This document shows positions 1 through 5,677 of a stretch of 5,812 nt of DNA, piece by piece. The first letter of the stretch is position 1. Each line of letters starts with the position of its first letter. Below the pieces are notes generated by a model. The model had not been told where the DNA came from. It did no database searches and saw nothing but the letters and a program-made list of their open reading frames with translations. This DNA is from Minisyncoccota bacterium (GTDB lineage Bacteria > Patescibacteriota > Minisyncoccia > Phycocordibacterales > Phycocordibacteraceae): assembly GCA_028687085.1 (NCBI GenBank), contig JAQUAU010000052.1, positions 1 through 5,812 on the forward strand. The letters run 5' to 3'. Both the position numbers and the translations under genes were made by a program.

Positions 1-151
1 AGCGTTCGTCGCTGAGGTCATCGCGGCCCACGCCGATGATGCGCGCACCCTCGGGCAAAGTGCCGTGTTTGAAGGCCTGAAACAGCGCAGGCATCAGCTT
101 GCGCCAGCACAGGTCGCCGGTGCCGCCAAAAAGAACGAGGTCAAAACTCAT
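1..151 (-). CDS. zwf: Glucose-6-phosphate dehydrogenase, N-terminal part (runs off left edge)
   Basis: Cytosolic enzyme that oxidises glucose-6-phosphate to 6-phosphogluconolactone with NAD(P)+, the entry step of the pentose-phosphate and Entner-Doudoroff routes. Only the first 50 codons are in the window. Reading the minus strand from the ATG at 151 gives MSFDLVLFGGTGDL followed by xxRKL. This is the characteristic start of the Zwf Rossmann domain: a beta strand, the glycine-rich GGTGDL loop at residues 9-14, and the conserved K18-L19. The next strand, RIIGVGRDDLSDE, also fits Zwf, where a similar G-R-D/S element follows. No clear Shine-Dalgarno sequence precedes the ATG, but the position of the nucleotide-binding loop fixes the start. 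The family is usually about 480-500 residues, so roughly 90% lies outside. It is divergent from the two-component genes. Confidence 0.93.
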   Translation of the reverse strand, partial: MSFDLVLFGGTGDLCWRKLMPALFQAFKHGTLPEGARIIGVGRDDLSDER

Positions 152-190
152 GGGGGTAGGTCTGAAAGAGGTTTTTGAAATCGAGTCGGT

Positions 191-218
191 AATGTAACTT
201 AGTTTCATGAATTTGCAA
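191..218 (-). promoter_or_regulatory. Putative zwf promoter
   Basis: On the minus strand a TTGCAA (213-218) stands 16 bases before TACATT (191-196). Each matches the sigma-70 consensus at 4 of 6 positions. The -10 box lies 39 bases upstream of the zwf ATG, a sensible leader length. The boxes are weak, but the palindrome described separately falls exactly between them, which makes a repressed promoter plausible. This is inference from pattern only. Confidence 0.4.
193..207. promoter_or_regulatory. HexR-like operator upstream of zwf
   Basis: The 15-base element TGTAACTTAGTTTCA is a near-perfect palindrome: the arms are TGTAAC and, as reverse complement, TGAAAC, around a 3-base centre. It resembles the TGTAAT-www-ATTACA type of site known for HexR, the RpiR-family repressor that responds to KDPG and controls zwf and Entner-Doudoroff genes in many proteobacteria. 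It lies 42 bases upstream of the zwf start and within the candidate -35/-10 spacer. The assignment rests on location and form; hexR itself is not in the window. Confidence 0.5.
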
Positions 219-550
219 AAAAATGGTAACTCTGAGTCTTGGCTTTGATCTGGTGCAAGCTTGGCGTTTTCCCCAGCAGGCGCGGTCGGTAAATGACGTT
301 ACAGTGACAGTTCGATGAAGGGCTCAAGTGAGACATAAATACTTGGTGCGCTACTGTGGCTTCCTTCTTCAGTTTCATCGCGAATATTCCAATATGCCCT
401 GCTCACGCTGGAGCAGTCAAAATCGATTGGATTTCCACTTATCCTGCCGTTCAAATTTGTCGGAACACTTCTGTCCAATCCCGAGCAGACAGACTCTAAA
501 TTTCTGTGCATGACTGGTAGACTCAAATTTTTCTAAAAATCCAGCCACCC
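219..550. other. Intergenic region between zwf and the response regulator; no convincing gene
   Basis: About 330 bases without a convincing gene. Two short opposing reading frames (299-526 minus, 328-513 plus) show no recognisable motif, have no ribosome binding site and overlap each other, so I do not call them. The stretch is less GC-rich than its flanks. Visible elements are the small palindrome GAATATTC near 381, a GCTC/GAGC mini-hairpin near 402, and a pair of imperfect direct repeats just before the response regulator (listed separately). It must hold the promoter of the downstream cluster, but I cannot place -35/-10 boxes with confidence. Confidence 0.5.
491..534. repeat. Imperfect direct repeat upstream of the response regulator gene
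   Basis: AGACTCTAAATTTCT (491-505) recurs as AGACTCAAATTTTTCT (519-534), 28 bases start to start. A further TCAAATTT occurs at 451-458. OmpR-family regulators bind tandem direct repeats and often autoregulate, so these could be binding sites for the adjacent regulator. The spacing is larger than the usual roughly 11 bases between half-sites, and the A/T core makes chance repetition possible. Confidence 0.35.
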
Positions 551-1216
551 ATGCACTTGCTACTAGTGGAAGACGATGTTGAACTGGGAACTGAAACCCA
601 AAGGGCGTTGACTGTCCGTGGTTTTACAAGCGTGTGGGTGCGTTCGGCTAATGACGCCGAGAAGCAGTGCAAAACGCCCAATGCAACGACGTTTGACTGT
701 GTGTTACTGGACTTGGGCCTGCCCGACAACGACGGCATGACTCTGCTGCGTGCTTGGCGCCATCAGGGCATGCGTGTGCCGATGATCGTGCTGACCGCAC
801 GCGACGCACTGGACTCCAGGGTCTCCGGGCTGAATTCCGGTGCCGATGACTATGTCATCAAACCTGTCGCTCCCGATGAACTGGCCTCACGTATCCATGC
901 TGTGATCCGCCGTACTGTGGGGCAAACGCACAGCCAATGGATCGTGGGAGACTTGCAAATCGACCAATCGCGTCGCGAAGTCCGGTTGGGGGAGCACTCC
1001 GTGCTTCTTTCGCCGCGCGAGTTCGACATCCTGGTGGAACTGGCCAAACAGGCGGGTCAAGTGGTGACAAAGCACTACCTGGCCCGCGCTCTGGCCCCGC
1101 TGGGTGAGCCCCTGCAATTCAACACACTGGAATTCCACGTTCACAATTTGCGGCGCAAGCTGGACACCGTCCGCATTGAAACACTGCGCGGTATTGGCTA
1201 CGCCTTGCACCCATGA
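551..1216 (+). CDS. OmpR/PhoB-family response regulator (QseB/TctD-like)
   Basis: DNA-binding response regulator of a two-component system, 221 residues, the normal length for the family. Receiver domain, about residues 1-120: acidic pocket E7-D8-D9, phospho-acceptor D54 in LLDLGLPDNDG, T82 in VLTAR, and K104 in the YVIKP motif. A winged-helix OmpR-type domain spans about 127-220, including the SPREFDIL segment, the recognition-helix region LEFHVHNLRRKLD and the terminal wing R-G-I-G-Y. All phosphorylation residues are present, so it looks functional. The ATG at 551 is chosen because the first beta strand begins directly with it (MHLLLVEDD), although there is no good ribosome binding site. 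Its stop codon overlaps the kinase start as ATGA, showing translational coupling to the sensor. The target genes are unknown; the downstream lipoprotein hydrolase is a candidate. It is closest in style to QseB, PmrA or TctD regulators, but I do not assign a symbol. Confidence 0.93.
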   Translation: MHLLLVEDDVELGTETQRALTVRGFTSVWVRSANDAEKQCKTPNATTFDCVLLDLGLPDNDGMTLLRAWRHQGMRVPMIVLTARDALDSRVSGLNSGADDYVIKPVAPDELASRIHAVIRRTVGQTHSQWIVGDLQIDQSRREVRLGEHSVLLSPREFDILVELAKQAGQVVTKHYLARALAPLGEPLQFNTLEFHVHNLRRKLDTVRIETLRGIGYALHP

Positions 1217-2663
1217 CTGGCAACTGGTGGCGGCAATCCATTGCGCGGCGCATGTTGCTGGCCCTGTTGCTGGCTTGCACAGCCCTTTGGACCTTGATTT
1301 ATTTTCTTGGCTTGTACAGCACTCAGGCCATCGAATCCGGCTCTTTCGACCGCGACCTGAAGGGTCTGGCCACGGCGATGGTGGCCACCCTTGACGACCA
1401 CCCACCACCACAAGCCATGGCCCATGTGCTGTCTGGGTTCGATCACCTGCTTGAGTCCTACCACAAACAAAAGTTTGTGGTCGATGGCTACATGGCGTTT
1501 CACGTCTGGCAAGCCGATGGAACGTTAGCTGGTCACAGCCGCCATGCGAACGCAGGATACCGTTTTCACCTCGACCGCAACGGTTTCGTTGACGACACTG
1601 AAGGCTCCACACCATTGCGGGTCTACGCAGTGTGGTCTGCAGACCGGCACTACCGGGTGGACATCACTCAAACCTTGGCAAGTCGACAAATTCAGTACGA
1701 CAGTGTGATGCTCACCCCCACCAGCCTGGGTTTGCTGGCTGCCAGCCTGGTGGTGCTGTGGCTGCTGGCCCTGCTCACCGTGCATCTGGGCTTGCGCCCC
1801 TTACATCGGCTTTCGCTGGAAATGTCCCAACGCCGCCACGATGACCTGCAGCCGGTGGCCACAGACAAGTTGGACAACGAACTGATTCCCGTGGTTCAAA
1901 ACCTGAACCAGACGCTGCCCGACTCCGGCGGTTGCTGGAACATGAGCGTAACGCACTAGCTGATCTGGCTCATGAATTGCGGACCCCATTGGCCATCATG
2001 ACCCACCAAATCGATGCGGTGCGTCATGCGCAGGACGAGCCGACCCGACAAGCGGCAGCCCTCAGGCTGGAGAACGTTCTACAGCGTACCAGCCGGTTGG
2101 TGCACCAGCTTCTTGAACTGGGTCGACTGGAAGCCACCACAGAGGCGAACTGTGCGCTGCGGCAGCTTCCTGACCTGGTGCGTGAAGCACTCGCTACACA
2201 TGCGCCTTTGGCAGCGCAACGTCACATGACACTGTCCTACACCGGACCCGATCAACTGGAATGCAGCATGCCTGGTGCCACTATGGAACTGATAGTGGAC
2301 AACCTAGTGCGCAATGCCATTCGACACGGCAAAGCTGGGGGACAGATTGAAGTGCGCCTATCGCCTGGCCCCAACGCTGCTGATCTGCCACCTATGGGGC
2401 CGGAATTGATCGAGCTGACGGTGCTCGACGATGGGCCAGGTGTGCCACCGTCCGAATGGCCCCGCCTGTTCGAGCGCTTCCACCGGGGCTCGCAGGCTGC
2501 TGGCGAGGGCTCTGGTCTGGGCTTGGCGATCGTGGCATCGGCTGCACAGCAGTTGGGCGGGCGGGTTCATGCGCACTTGGGGCTCAACGGCACAGGCCTG
2601 GGTGTGTCAGTCTCATGGCCTGCAGACCCGTCAGCAAGCTCAGAGAATACTCAGCATCGCTGA
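1213..2663 (+). pseudogene. Sensor histidine kinase, split by a one-base frameshift near 1917
   Basis: Inner-membrane sensor kinase partner of the preceding response regulator. The first frame (1213-1959) encodes a short cytoplasmic start, TM1 at about residues 13-35, a periplasmic sensor loop of about 130 residues, TM2 at about 169-191, and a HAMP-like linker. That frame then derails to a nonsense tail (PDSGGCWNMSVTH). The -1 frame carries on with every kinase motif: H-box HELRTPL (His codon at 1971), N-box around VDNLVRNAIRHG, G1 DDGPG, F-box LFERF, and G2 GSGLGLA. Inserting one G at 1917 (CTGCCC to CTGGCCC) joins the halves seamlessly as NLNQTLARLRRLLEHERNAL and gives a 483-residue kinase, normal for QseC/TctE-type sensors. 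There is no slippery heptamer at the break, so programmed frameshifting is unlikely. It is either a recent inactivating mutation or a sequencing error. If real, the sensor and catalytic core are uncoupled and the regulator has lost its dedicated kinase. Confidence 0.88.
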
Positions 2664-2707
2664 AATATCATGCCTCGGTCTCAACACCGATGCCCCCAAT
2701 CTCCCCT

Positions 2708-3541
2708 ATGTTCAACAAGACTTTTCGATTTGCTCTGTGCGCCGTATCGCTGATTTTTCCGATGGCGCTCCTCTCAGGTTGCGCCTCTTTGCCAGGCGCT
2801 ACTCTTGAGACGGTAGGTCAACGTCAAATTGAACACCGATTGACACGCCAAGGAACGCCTGTTGTGATTTTTGATAACGGTCTGGGCGGCACCCTTGACG
2901 GGTGGGCCAAGGTGGTTCCAGAGCTCGAGGCAGACACCACCGTACTGGCCTACAACCGGTCTGGGTATGGTCGCAGCAGCCCCGTTGATACCCCACGCGA
3001 CGGACAGCACGTGGTGCAAGAACTGCGAGAACTTCTGCGTGATCGTGGCCTCTCACCACCCTATGTGTTGGTGGGACACTCGTTGGGAGGCCTGTACATG
3101 CAGTGGTTTGCACGACGCTACCCACAAGAGGTTCAGGCGCTCGTGCTGGTGGACTCTACCCACCCGGCACAAATGCAAGGGCAAGGCGACCCAGAACATT
3201 GGCCCGCCTGGTTTCGCCTGGCTTTTGGTGCGTTCACCAATGACACCGCGAAAGCGGAATTCAAGGCCATTGATGCCACGGGCCAATCTGTTCTGAGTAT
3301 GCCCAGCTACACCAGCGGTCCAGTGGAGGTGCTAAGCGCCTTGCGCCCCATGCAAGTTCGCTCAAGCCCCATGAGTGAGCACGCCAACCAACTTCGATCA
3401 GATCTGGTCAATCTTTATCCTGGTGCACGGCAAGTGTGGGTGGACAGCGGTCACGTCATGCCCCTCGAAGCTCCTGAGGCCGTGGTAGAGGCCATCAGAC
3501 GGGTGCTCGCAAACAAGCAGCAGACTCCACACTCAAATTGA
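2708..3541 (+). CDS. Alpha/beta-fold hydrolase, predicted lipoprotein
   Basis: A 277-residue serine hydrolase that probably sits in the cell envelope. The N-terminus has positive residues K4 and R7, a hydrophobic stretch from about 8 to 22, and a lipobox LSGC with the lipidation cysteine at residue 25. The alpha/beta-hydrolase core follows: the FDNGLGG segment near residue 55-61 fits the oxyanion-hole loop, Y-N-R-S-G-Y-G-R-S near 82-90 is typical, and the nucleophile elbow GHSLGG places Ser125. His249 in DSGHVMPLEAPE is the likely catalytic base. The acid is not certain; D149 in LVDSTHP is one candidate. The ATG at 2708 is preferred because it gives a clean lipoprotein signal; ATG 2690 in the same frame would add six residues, and neither has a strong ribosome binding site. 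The frame stays open further upstream, but that part overlaps the kinase and is a shadow. The gene starts 44 bases after the kinase stop and may be co-transcribed. The substrate is unknown (ester, lactone or peptide). Confidence 0.85.
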   Translation: MFNKTFRFALCAVSLIFPMALLSGCASLPGATLETVGQRQIEHRLTRQGTPVVIFDNGLGGTLDGWAKVVPELEADTTVLAYNRSGYGRSSPVDTPRDGQHVVQELRELLRDRGLSPPYVLVGHSLGGLYMQWFARRYPQEVQALVLVDSTHPAQMQGQGDPEHWPAWFRLAFGAFTNDTAKAEFKAIDATGQSVLSMPSYTSGPVEVLSALRPMQVRSSPMSEHANQLRSDLVNLYPGARQVWVDSGHVMPLEAPEAVVEAIRRVLANKQQTPHSN

Positions 3542-3542
3542 A

Positions 3543-3603
3543 CCAAGGTCGCGCTGCACTCATGCGGCATTGGACACATGATGACGGCATTGGCGCGACT
3601 TGG
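3543..3603. repeat. Imperfect inverted repeat between convergent genes, possible terminator
   Basis: CCAAGGTCGCGC (3543-3554) pairs with GCGCGACTTGG (3593-3603), with one bulged base and a 38-base loop. The loop and right arm hold two copies of CGGCATTGG (3565-3573 and 3585-3593). The structure lies just after the hydrolase stop and before the 3' end of the convergent LysR gene, where a bidirectional terminator would be expected. The large loop and absence of a T-run argue against a classical intrinsic terminator. Confidence 0.35.
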
Positions 3604-3634
3604 GTGGTGGCATCTGAGTCGCCTTTCTGGCCGA

Positions 3635-4512
3635 CTAAACGGTTGGTGCACTGAATTCCTGAGCCAACAAGTCAAACACCACCCGGATACGCCGGGCCGT
3701 GTGCAGTTCTCGGTGTGTAACCAGCCAGATGGGAAACATGATGGGAGCAATATCGTCGAGCACTCGTACCACGGAAGGAGTGAGCGCGGCGATTTCTTCC
3801 ATCGTCACTCCAATGCCCAGTCCCTGACGCACCATTTGCCACGAAGCCACGGTGTTATCGACCAGAACACTAAAGTTTGACTCGGTCAATTGCAGCCCGC
3901 AGTTCTGTAAGAGCGCCAAATAGTTACCACTCCGATCAACCCCAATAAACCGGTGTTTTAGTGCGTCTCGTGCCGAACGCGGATGTCCATTTTTTGCGAC
4001 CCAATCGGCAGATGCGTAAAAGTGCGCGCTGGCATGGCGCAACAAGCGCGCGATGAGATCGGACTCTTGCGGGCGTACATGTCGAATCGCAATATCGGCC
4101 TCACGCCGTCGTAAATCGCTGATCGTGTCGGTGGCGATGACTTCGATCGTCACGCCCGGTGCCACCTCGCTGATGCGTTGGATCGCTCGGGGCAACAAAA
4201 ACGCCGCCACGGCATCTGTAGAGCTGACTGAAACCACGCCGTCCACCGTCTTTGACGTTCCCGTAGCCGCCAATGCCAAGTCCTGGGCTGCTGCTCCCAT
4301 GGTGCGCGCGTACTCGAGCAGCCCTGACCCGGCTTGGGTTAGCACCACTGAGCGCCCGACGCGCTCAAATAAGGTTACACCTAACTCAACCTCGAGCGCG
4401 GATACCTGGCGGCTTAGCGTGGACCGGGTAACCCCCATGTGCCTGGCCGCAGCAGACAGCGATCCCCGCGCTCGGCGGTTTGCAGAAAAGCGTGTAGATG
4501 ATTCCAGTCCAT
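3635..4512 (-). pseudogene. LysR-family transcriptional regulator with a frameshift inside the HTH
   Basis: LysR-type regulator (winged HTH plus periplasmic-binding-like effector domain). The open frame from 4438 gives 267 residues starting in the middle of the HTH (MGVTRSTLSRQVSALE), followed by ELGVTLFER, the linker helix and a full effector domain ending near the family's usual C-terminus. Upstream, in another frame, the minus strand from ATG 4512 encodes MDWNHLHAFLQTAERG, an unmistakable LysR N-terminus. After it, SLSAAARH continues in the 4438 frame. The frames switch at a run of four G (CCCC at 4464-4467 on the plus strand). Removing two G, or adding one, restores a protein of about 291-292 residues, the normal length. 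Without the first HTH helices the product should not bind DNA. It faces away from the DUF2306 gene, the classical LysR target arrangement. A sequencing error in the homopolymer is possible. Confidence 0.85.
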
Positions 4513-4529
4513 ATTCATATCATTTAAAA

Positions 4530-4577
4530 ATGCATAAGTAATCTGCAGATTCTCCTCTATTGGCAGATTAAATGCAT
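4530..4577. promoter_or_regulatory. Palindromic array in the LysR/DUF2306 divergent spacer
   Basis: The spacer contains a perfect 12-base palindrome AATCTGCAGATT (4540-4551). A second GCAGATT copy lies at 4563-4569, 18 bases after the one inside the palindrome. ATGCAT palindromes flank the set at 4530-4535 and 4572-4577. Read as a whole, ATGCAT-N4-AATCTGC on the left mirrors GCAGATT-N2-ATGCAT on the right, a dyad of about 48 bases. Placement between a LysR gene and its divergent neighbour fits a LysR operator with recognition and activation sites. Also present is TTGGCA at 4560-4565, a possible -35 box toward the DUF2306 gene, without a convincing -10. Confidence 0.55.
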
Positions 4578-4640
4578 AGATACCATTGCGTTACGCCCCT
4601 TCGCGTTTAACTTGAACCCTTCCAATTGATAAGGCTGCCT

Positions 4641-5027
4641 ATGTTCCGTTTTTTTTCACGGCCTGCACCGCTTGTTATCGCGCTGGCCTTCTTCACCTTC
4701 ATCCCGATCCTGACGGCGCTCGCTCAAGTGTTCCAGATTCCGTCTGGCACCTACCCCGAGGACAGTGCCCGTCTGGCCGTTGCCTCCATGGCCTGGTTTG
4801 CCCATGTCCTTGCCGGGGTCGCCTTCGGGATCACCGGCCCCGTGCAATTCGTCCGCGCTCTGCGTCACCGCTTTGGGGCGCTGCACCCGATCTCTGACTC
4901 AATCTGGTCGAGGATCGATTGCAGCGTTTTACGGTTGACTTTGTTGTCTGGGAGCAAGGTTTGCTCCCGGCAGCGTATTCCGTTGACTCGGAACTCAAGA
5001 AAGAGCAAATTGTTATCCACCCGGTGA
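4641..5027 (+). pseudogene. DUF2306-type membrane protein, truncated and fused to foreign sequence
   Basis: Only about the first 80 residues look like a real protein. From the ATG at 4641, preceded by a weak AAGG, there is a short basic start and then TM1 at about residues 11-31 (LVIALAFFTFIPILTALAQ). A hydrophilic loop and TM2 follow at about 48-75 (HVLAGVAFGITGPVQFVRAL), then RHRFGALH. The H-x3-G-x5-G-P-x-Q-F pattern and the following R-x6-H are typical of the DUF2306 family of small polytopic membrane proteins of unknown function, which normally have further TM helices. After GALHP, near 4890, hydrophobicity vanishes. The remaining 40-odd residues, to the stop at 5027, are simply the antisense of an integrase gene fragment. 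The gene therefore lost its 3' part in a rearrangement. It was probably controlled by the divergent LysR gene. The family assignment is from memory of the pattern and moderately sure; the truncation is clear. Confidence 0.7.
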
Positions 5028-5041
5028 CGAATACTAGGCAT
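4865..5041 (-). pseudogene. Tyrosine integrase, N-terminal arm-binding fragment
   Basis: From ATG 5041 the minus strand encodes MPSIRHRVDNNLLFLEFRVN, then GIRCREQTLLPDN, NRKTLQSILDQIESEI, and eight further residues to a stop at 4865. This matches the N-terminal arm DNA-binding domain (DUF3596 type) of phage and integrative-element tyrosine recombinases: short beta strands, the G-x-R-C-R-E-x-T motif, N-R-K, and a helix ending in I-E-x-E-I. Such integrases have about 380-420 residues; only about 52 remain, and the core-binding and catalytic R-H-R-Y domains are missing. A good ribosome binding site GGGAGG (5049-5054) sits 7 bases before the ATG. The start overlaps the end of the upstream excisionase-like gene by 8 bases, as in translationally coupled xis-int pairs. 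Homology ends at about 4885-4890, where the DUF2306 remnant begins on the other strand. It cannot recombine DNA. Confidence 0.85.
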
Positions 5042-5279
5042 GGAGCATCCTCCCGGCAGTCATAGGAATGCATGCGGCCACATTCAGGTGTGAAGGTGAT
5101 GCAGCTCTCATATCCCTCTGAATTGCTGTCCAGACGTATAAAATTTTTCTCCCACCAAATGGCCGGAAATAGTGAACTCCTTCAATGAGAACACTGTCCT
5201 TCAGCCGCTCTCTGATAGTTCGTACGTCGTATTTGATTCGAGCCGAAAGCTCATCCGTTGTTAGCAGTTCTGTTTCCAT
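5034..5279 (-). CDS. Excisionase-like DNA-binding protein next to integrase
   Basis: An 81-residue protein starting at ATG 5279, preceded by AGGAG (5285-5289) with a 5-base gap. That signal favours this start over one nine codons upstream. The first about 57 residues (LLTTDELSARIKYDVRTIRERLKD, then EGVHYFRPFGGRKILY and W) have the helix-turn-helix plus wing pattern of AlpA/excisionase-like proteins that regularly precede DUF3596 integrases. The tail A-x-IPM-x-A-G-R-x-L-H-A is also a pattern I associate with this pair, probably because its codons overlap the int ribosome site and start. The stop lies 8 bases inside the int gene. The expected role is directional control of integration and excision and perhaps regulation of its own promoter. 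The reading frame is intact although the integrase is destroyed, so the gene may be a recent relic. Confidence 0.8.
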   Translation of the reverse strand: METELLTTDELSARIKYDVRTIRERLKDSVLIEGVHYFRPFGGRKILYVWTAIQRDMRAASPSHLNVAACIPMTAGRMLHA

Positions 5280-5406
5280 AGACACTCCTGAAAGTTTAAT
5301 AAACATCTGTCAATTAATTTGATAGACAAACGAATAATACATCCTTTTTTACGATTGTCAAGCCGTCTATCGATTTATTTGCTAAAATATTTTGAAGGAT
5401 GTACCA
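5280..5406. promoter_or_regulatory. Divergent control region between the xis-like and RHH genes
   Basis: A 127-base AT-rich spacer serving two divergent genes. It contains GATAGAC (5321-5327) and its inverted copy GTCTATC (5365-5371), and TGTCAA twice (5308-5313 and 5356-5361). The element TGTC-N13-GACA (5308-5328) is itself dyad-like. An extended -10 motif TGCTAAAAT (5380-5388) points to the RHH gene; its start site would fall almost on the ribosome site AAGGAT (5395-5400), so the leader would be very short. Ribbon-helix-helix repressors commonly bind short repeats like these in their own promoter, so autoregulation is plausible. The operators are inferred, not proven. Confidence 0.45.
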
Positions 5407-5613
5407 ATGGAACGAAATCAGCTAAACCTTCGGATGTCAGAAACACTGCGCAAGTTGATTGATGGCAAGCGTATAGAGCTGTCGGCATCGCTTGGCACGA
5501 TCCCCTCGCGGTCTGATGTGTTGCGATTAGCCTTGGAAATGTACTTTGGTCAAGATCTCTCGAAATCAGAGGTGGACCGAAGAACCTTCAATAGAAAAAA
5601 ATCTGAAAAATAG
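5407..5613 (+). CDS. Small ribbon-helix-helix (CopG/Arc-type) DNA-binding protein
   Basis: A 68-residue protein. ATG 5407 is chosen because AAGGA lies about 7 bases before it; a TTG at 5392 in the same frame would only add five residues covering that site. The pattern QLNLRMSETLRKLIDGKRIEL (split here by family logic into a short beta strand, residues 5-10, and helix A, about 11-27) is followed by a turn, PSRSDVLRLALEMYF (helix B, about 33-47) and a basic tail RRTFNRKKSEK. This is the layout of an RHH dimer, with the strand contacting the DNA major groove. It is divergent from the excisionase-like gene and probably controls that promoter, as small RHH proteins do in prophages and integrative elements. 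An antitoxin role is an alternative, but no toxin gene follows within the window. The fold is fairly sure, the role is inference. Confidence 0.72.
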   Translation: MERNQLNLRMSETLRKLIDGKRIELSASLGTIPSRSDVLRLALEMYFGQDLSKSEVDRRTFNRKKSEK

Positions 5614-5627
5614 CTTTGTGAATTGGG

Positions 5628-5677
5628 TAGCAACAGCCGTTGAGATTGTGTAATTCTTTCCTGATTAGCAACAATCT
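5628..5677. repeat. Short direct and inverted repeats after the RHH gene
   Basis: TAGCAACA occurs at 5628-5635 and 5666-5673. AGATTGT (5643-5649) and ACAATCT (5671-5677) form a 7-base inverted pair with a 21-base loop. They lie 15 bases after the RHH stop codon. No T-run follows the stem, so a standard terminator is not supported. They could be part of an element end or chance. Confidence 0.3.

Noticed and set aside
299..526. Two overlapping short frames (299-526 minus, 328-513 plus) in the zwf-regulator spacer
   Set aside because: No motif, no ribosome binding site and mutual overlap; unsupported as genes.
887..1615. 242-residue minus-strand reading frame
   Set aside because: It lies antisense to the well-supported response regulator and sensor kinase, with low-complexity Arg/Gln/Trp-rich content and no motif; a shadow frame.
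1905..1935. Programmed -1 frameshifting in the kinase gene
   Set aside because: No X-XXY-YYZ slippery heptamer is present at the switch point and no obvious downstream stem or pseudoknot was seen; a simple base deletion explains it.
2456..2707. Long N-terminal extension of the hydrolase overlapping the kinase 3' end
   Set aside because: The frame is open by chance across the kinase gene; the lipoprotein signal at 2708 defines the true start and no ribosome site exists near 2456.
4053..4541. 162-residue plus-strand frame antisense to the LysR gene
   Set aside because: Ser/Thr/Arg-rich shadow of the LysR coding strand without a family pattern; the minus strand has full LysR homology.
4831..5073. 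80-residue minus-strand frame over the integrase start
   Set aside because: It is a different frame over the integrase and excisionase ends; the 5041-4865 frame carries the recognisable arm-domain motif.
5407..5613. RHH gene as antitoxin of a toxin-antitoxin pair
   Set aside because: No toxin reading frame follows in the 199 bases to the edge; the divergent excisionase-like gene makes a mobile-element regulator more likely.
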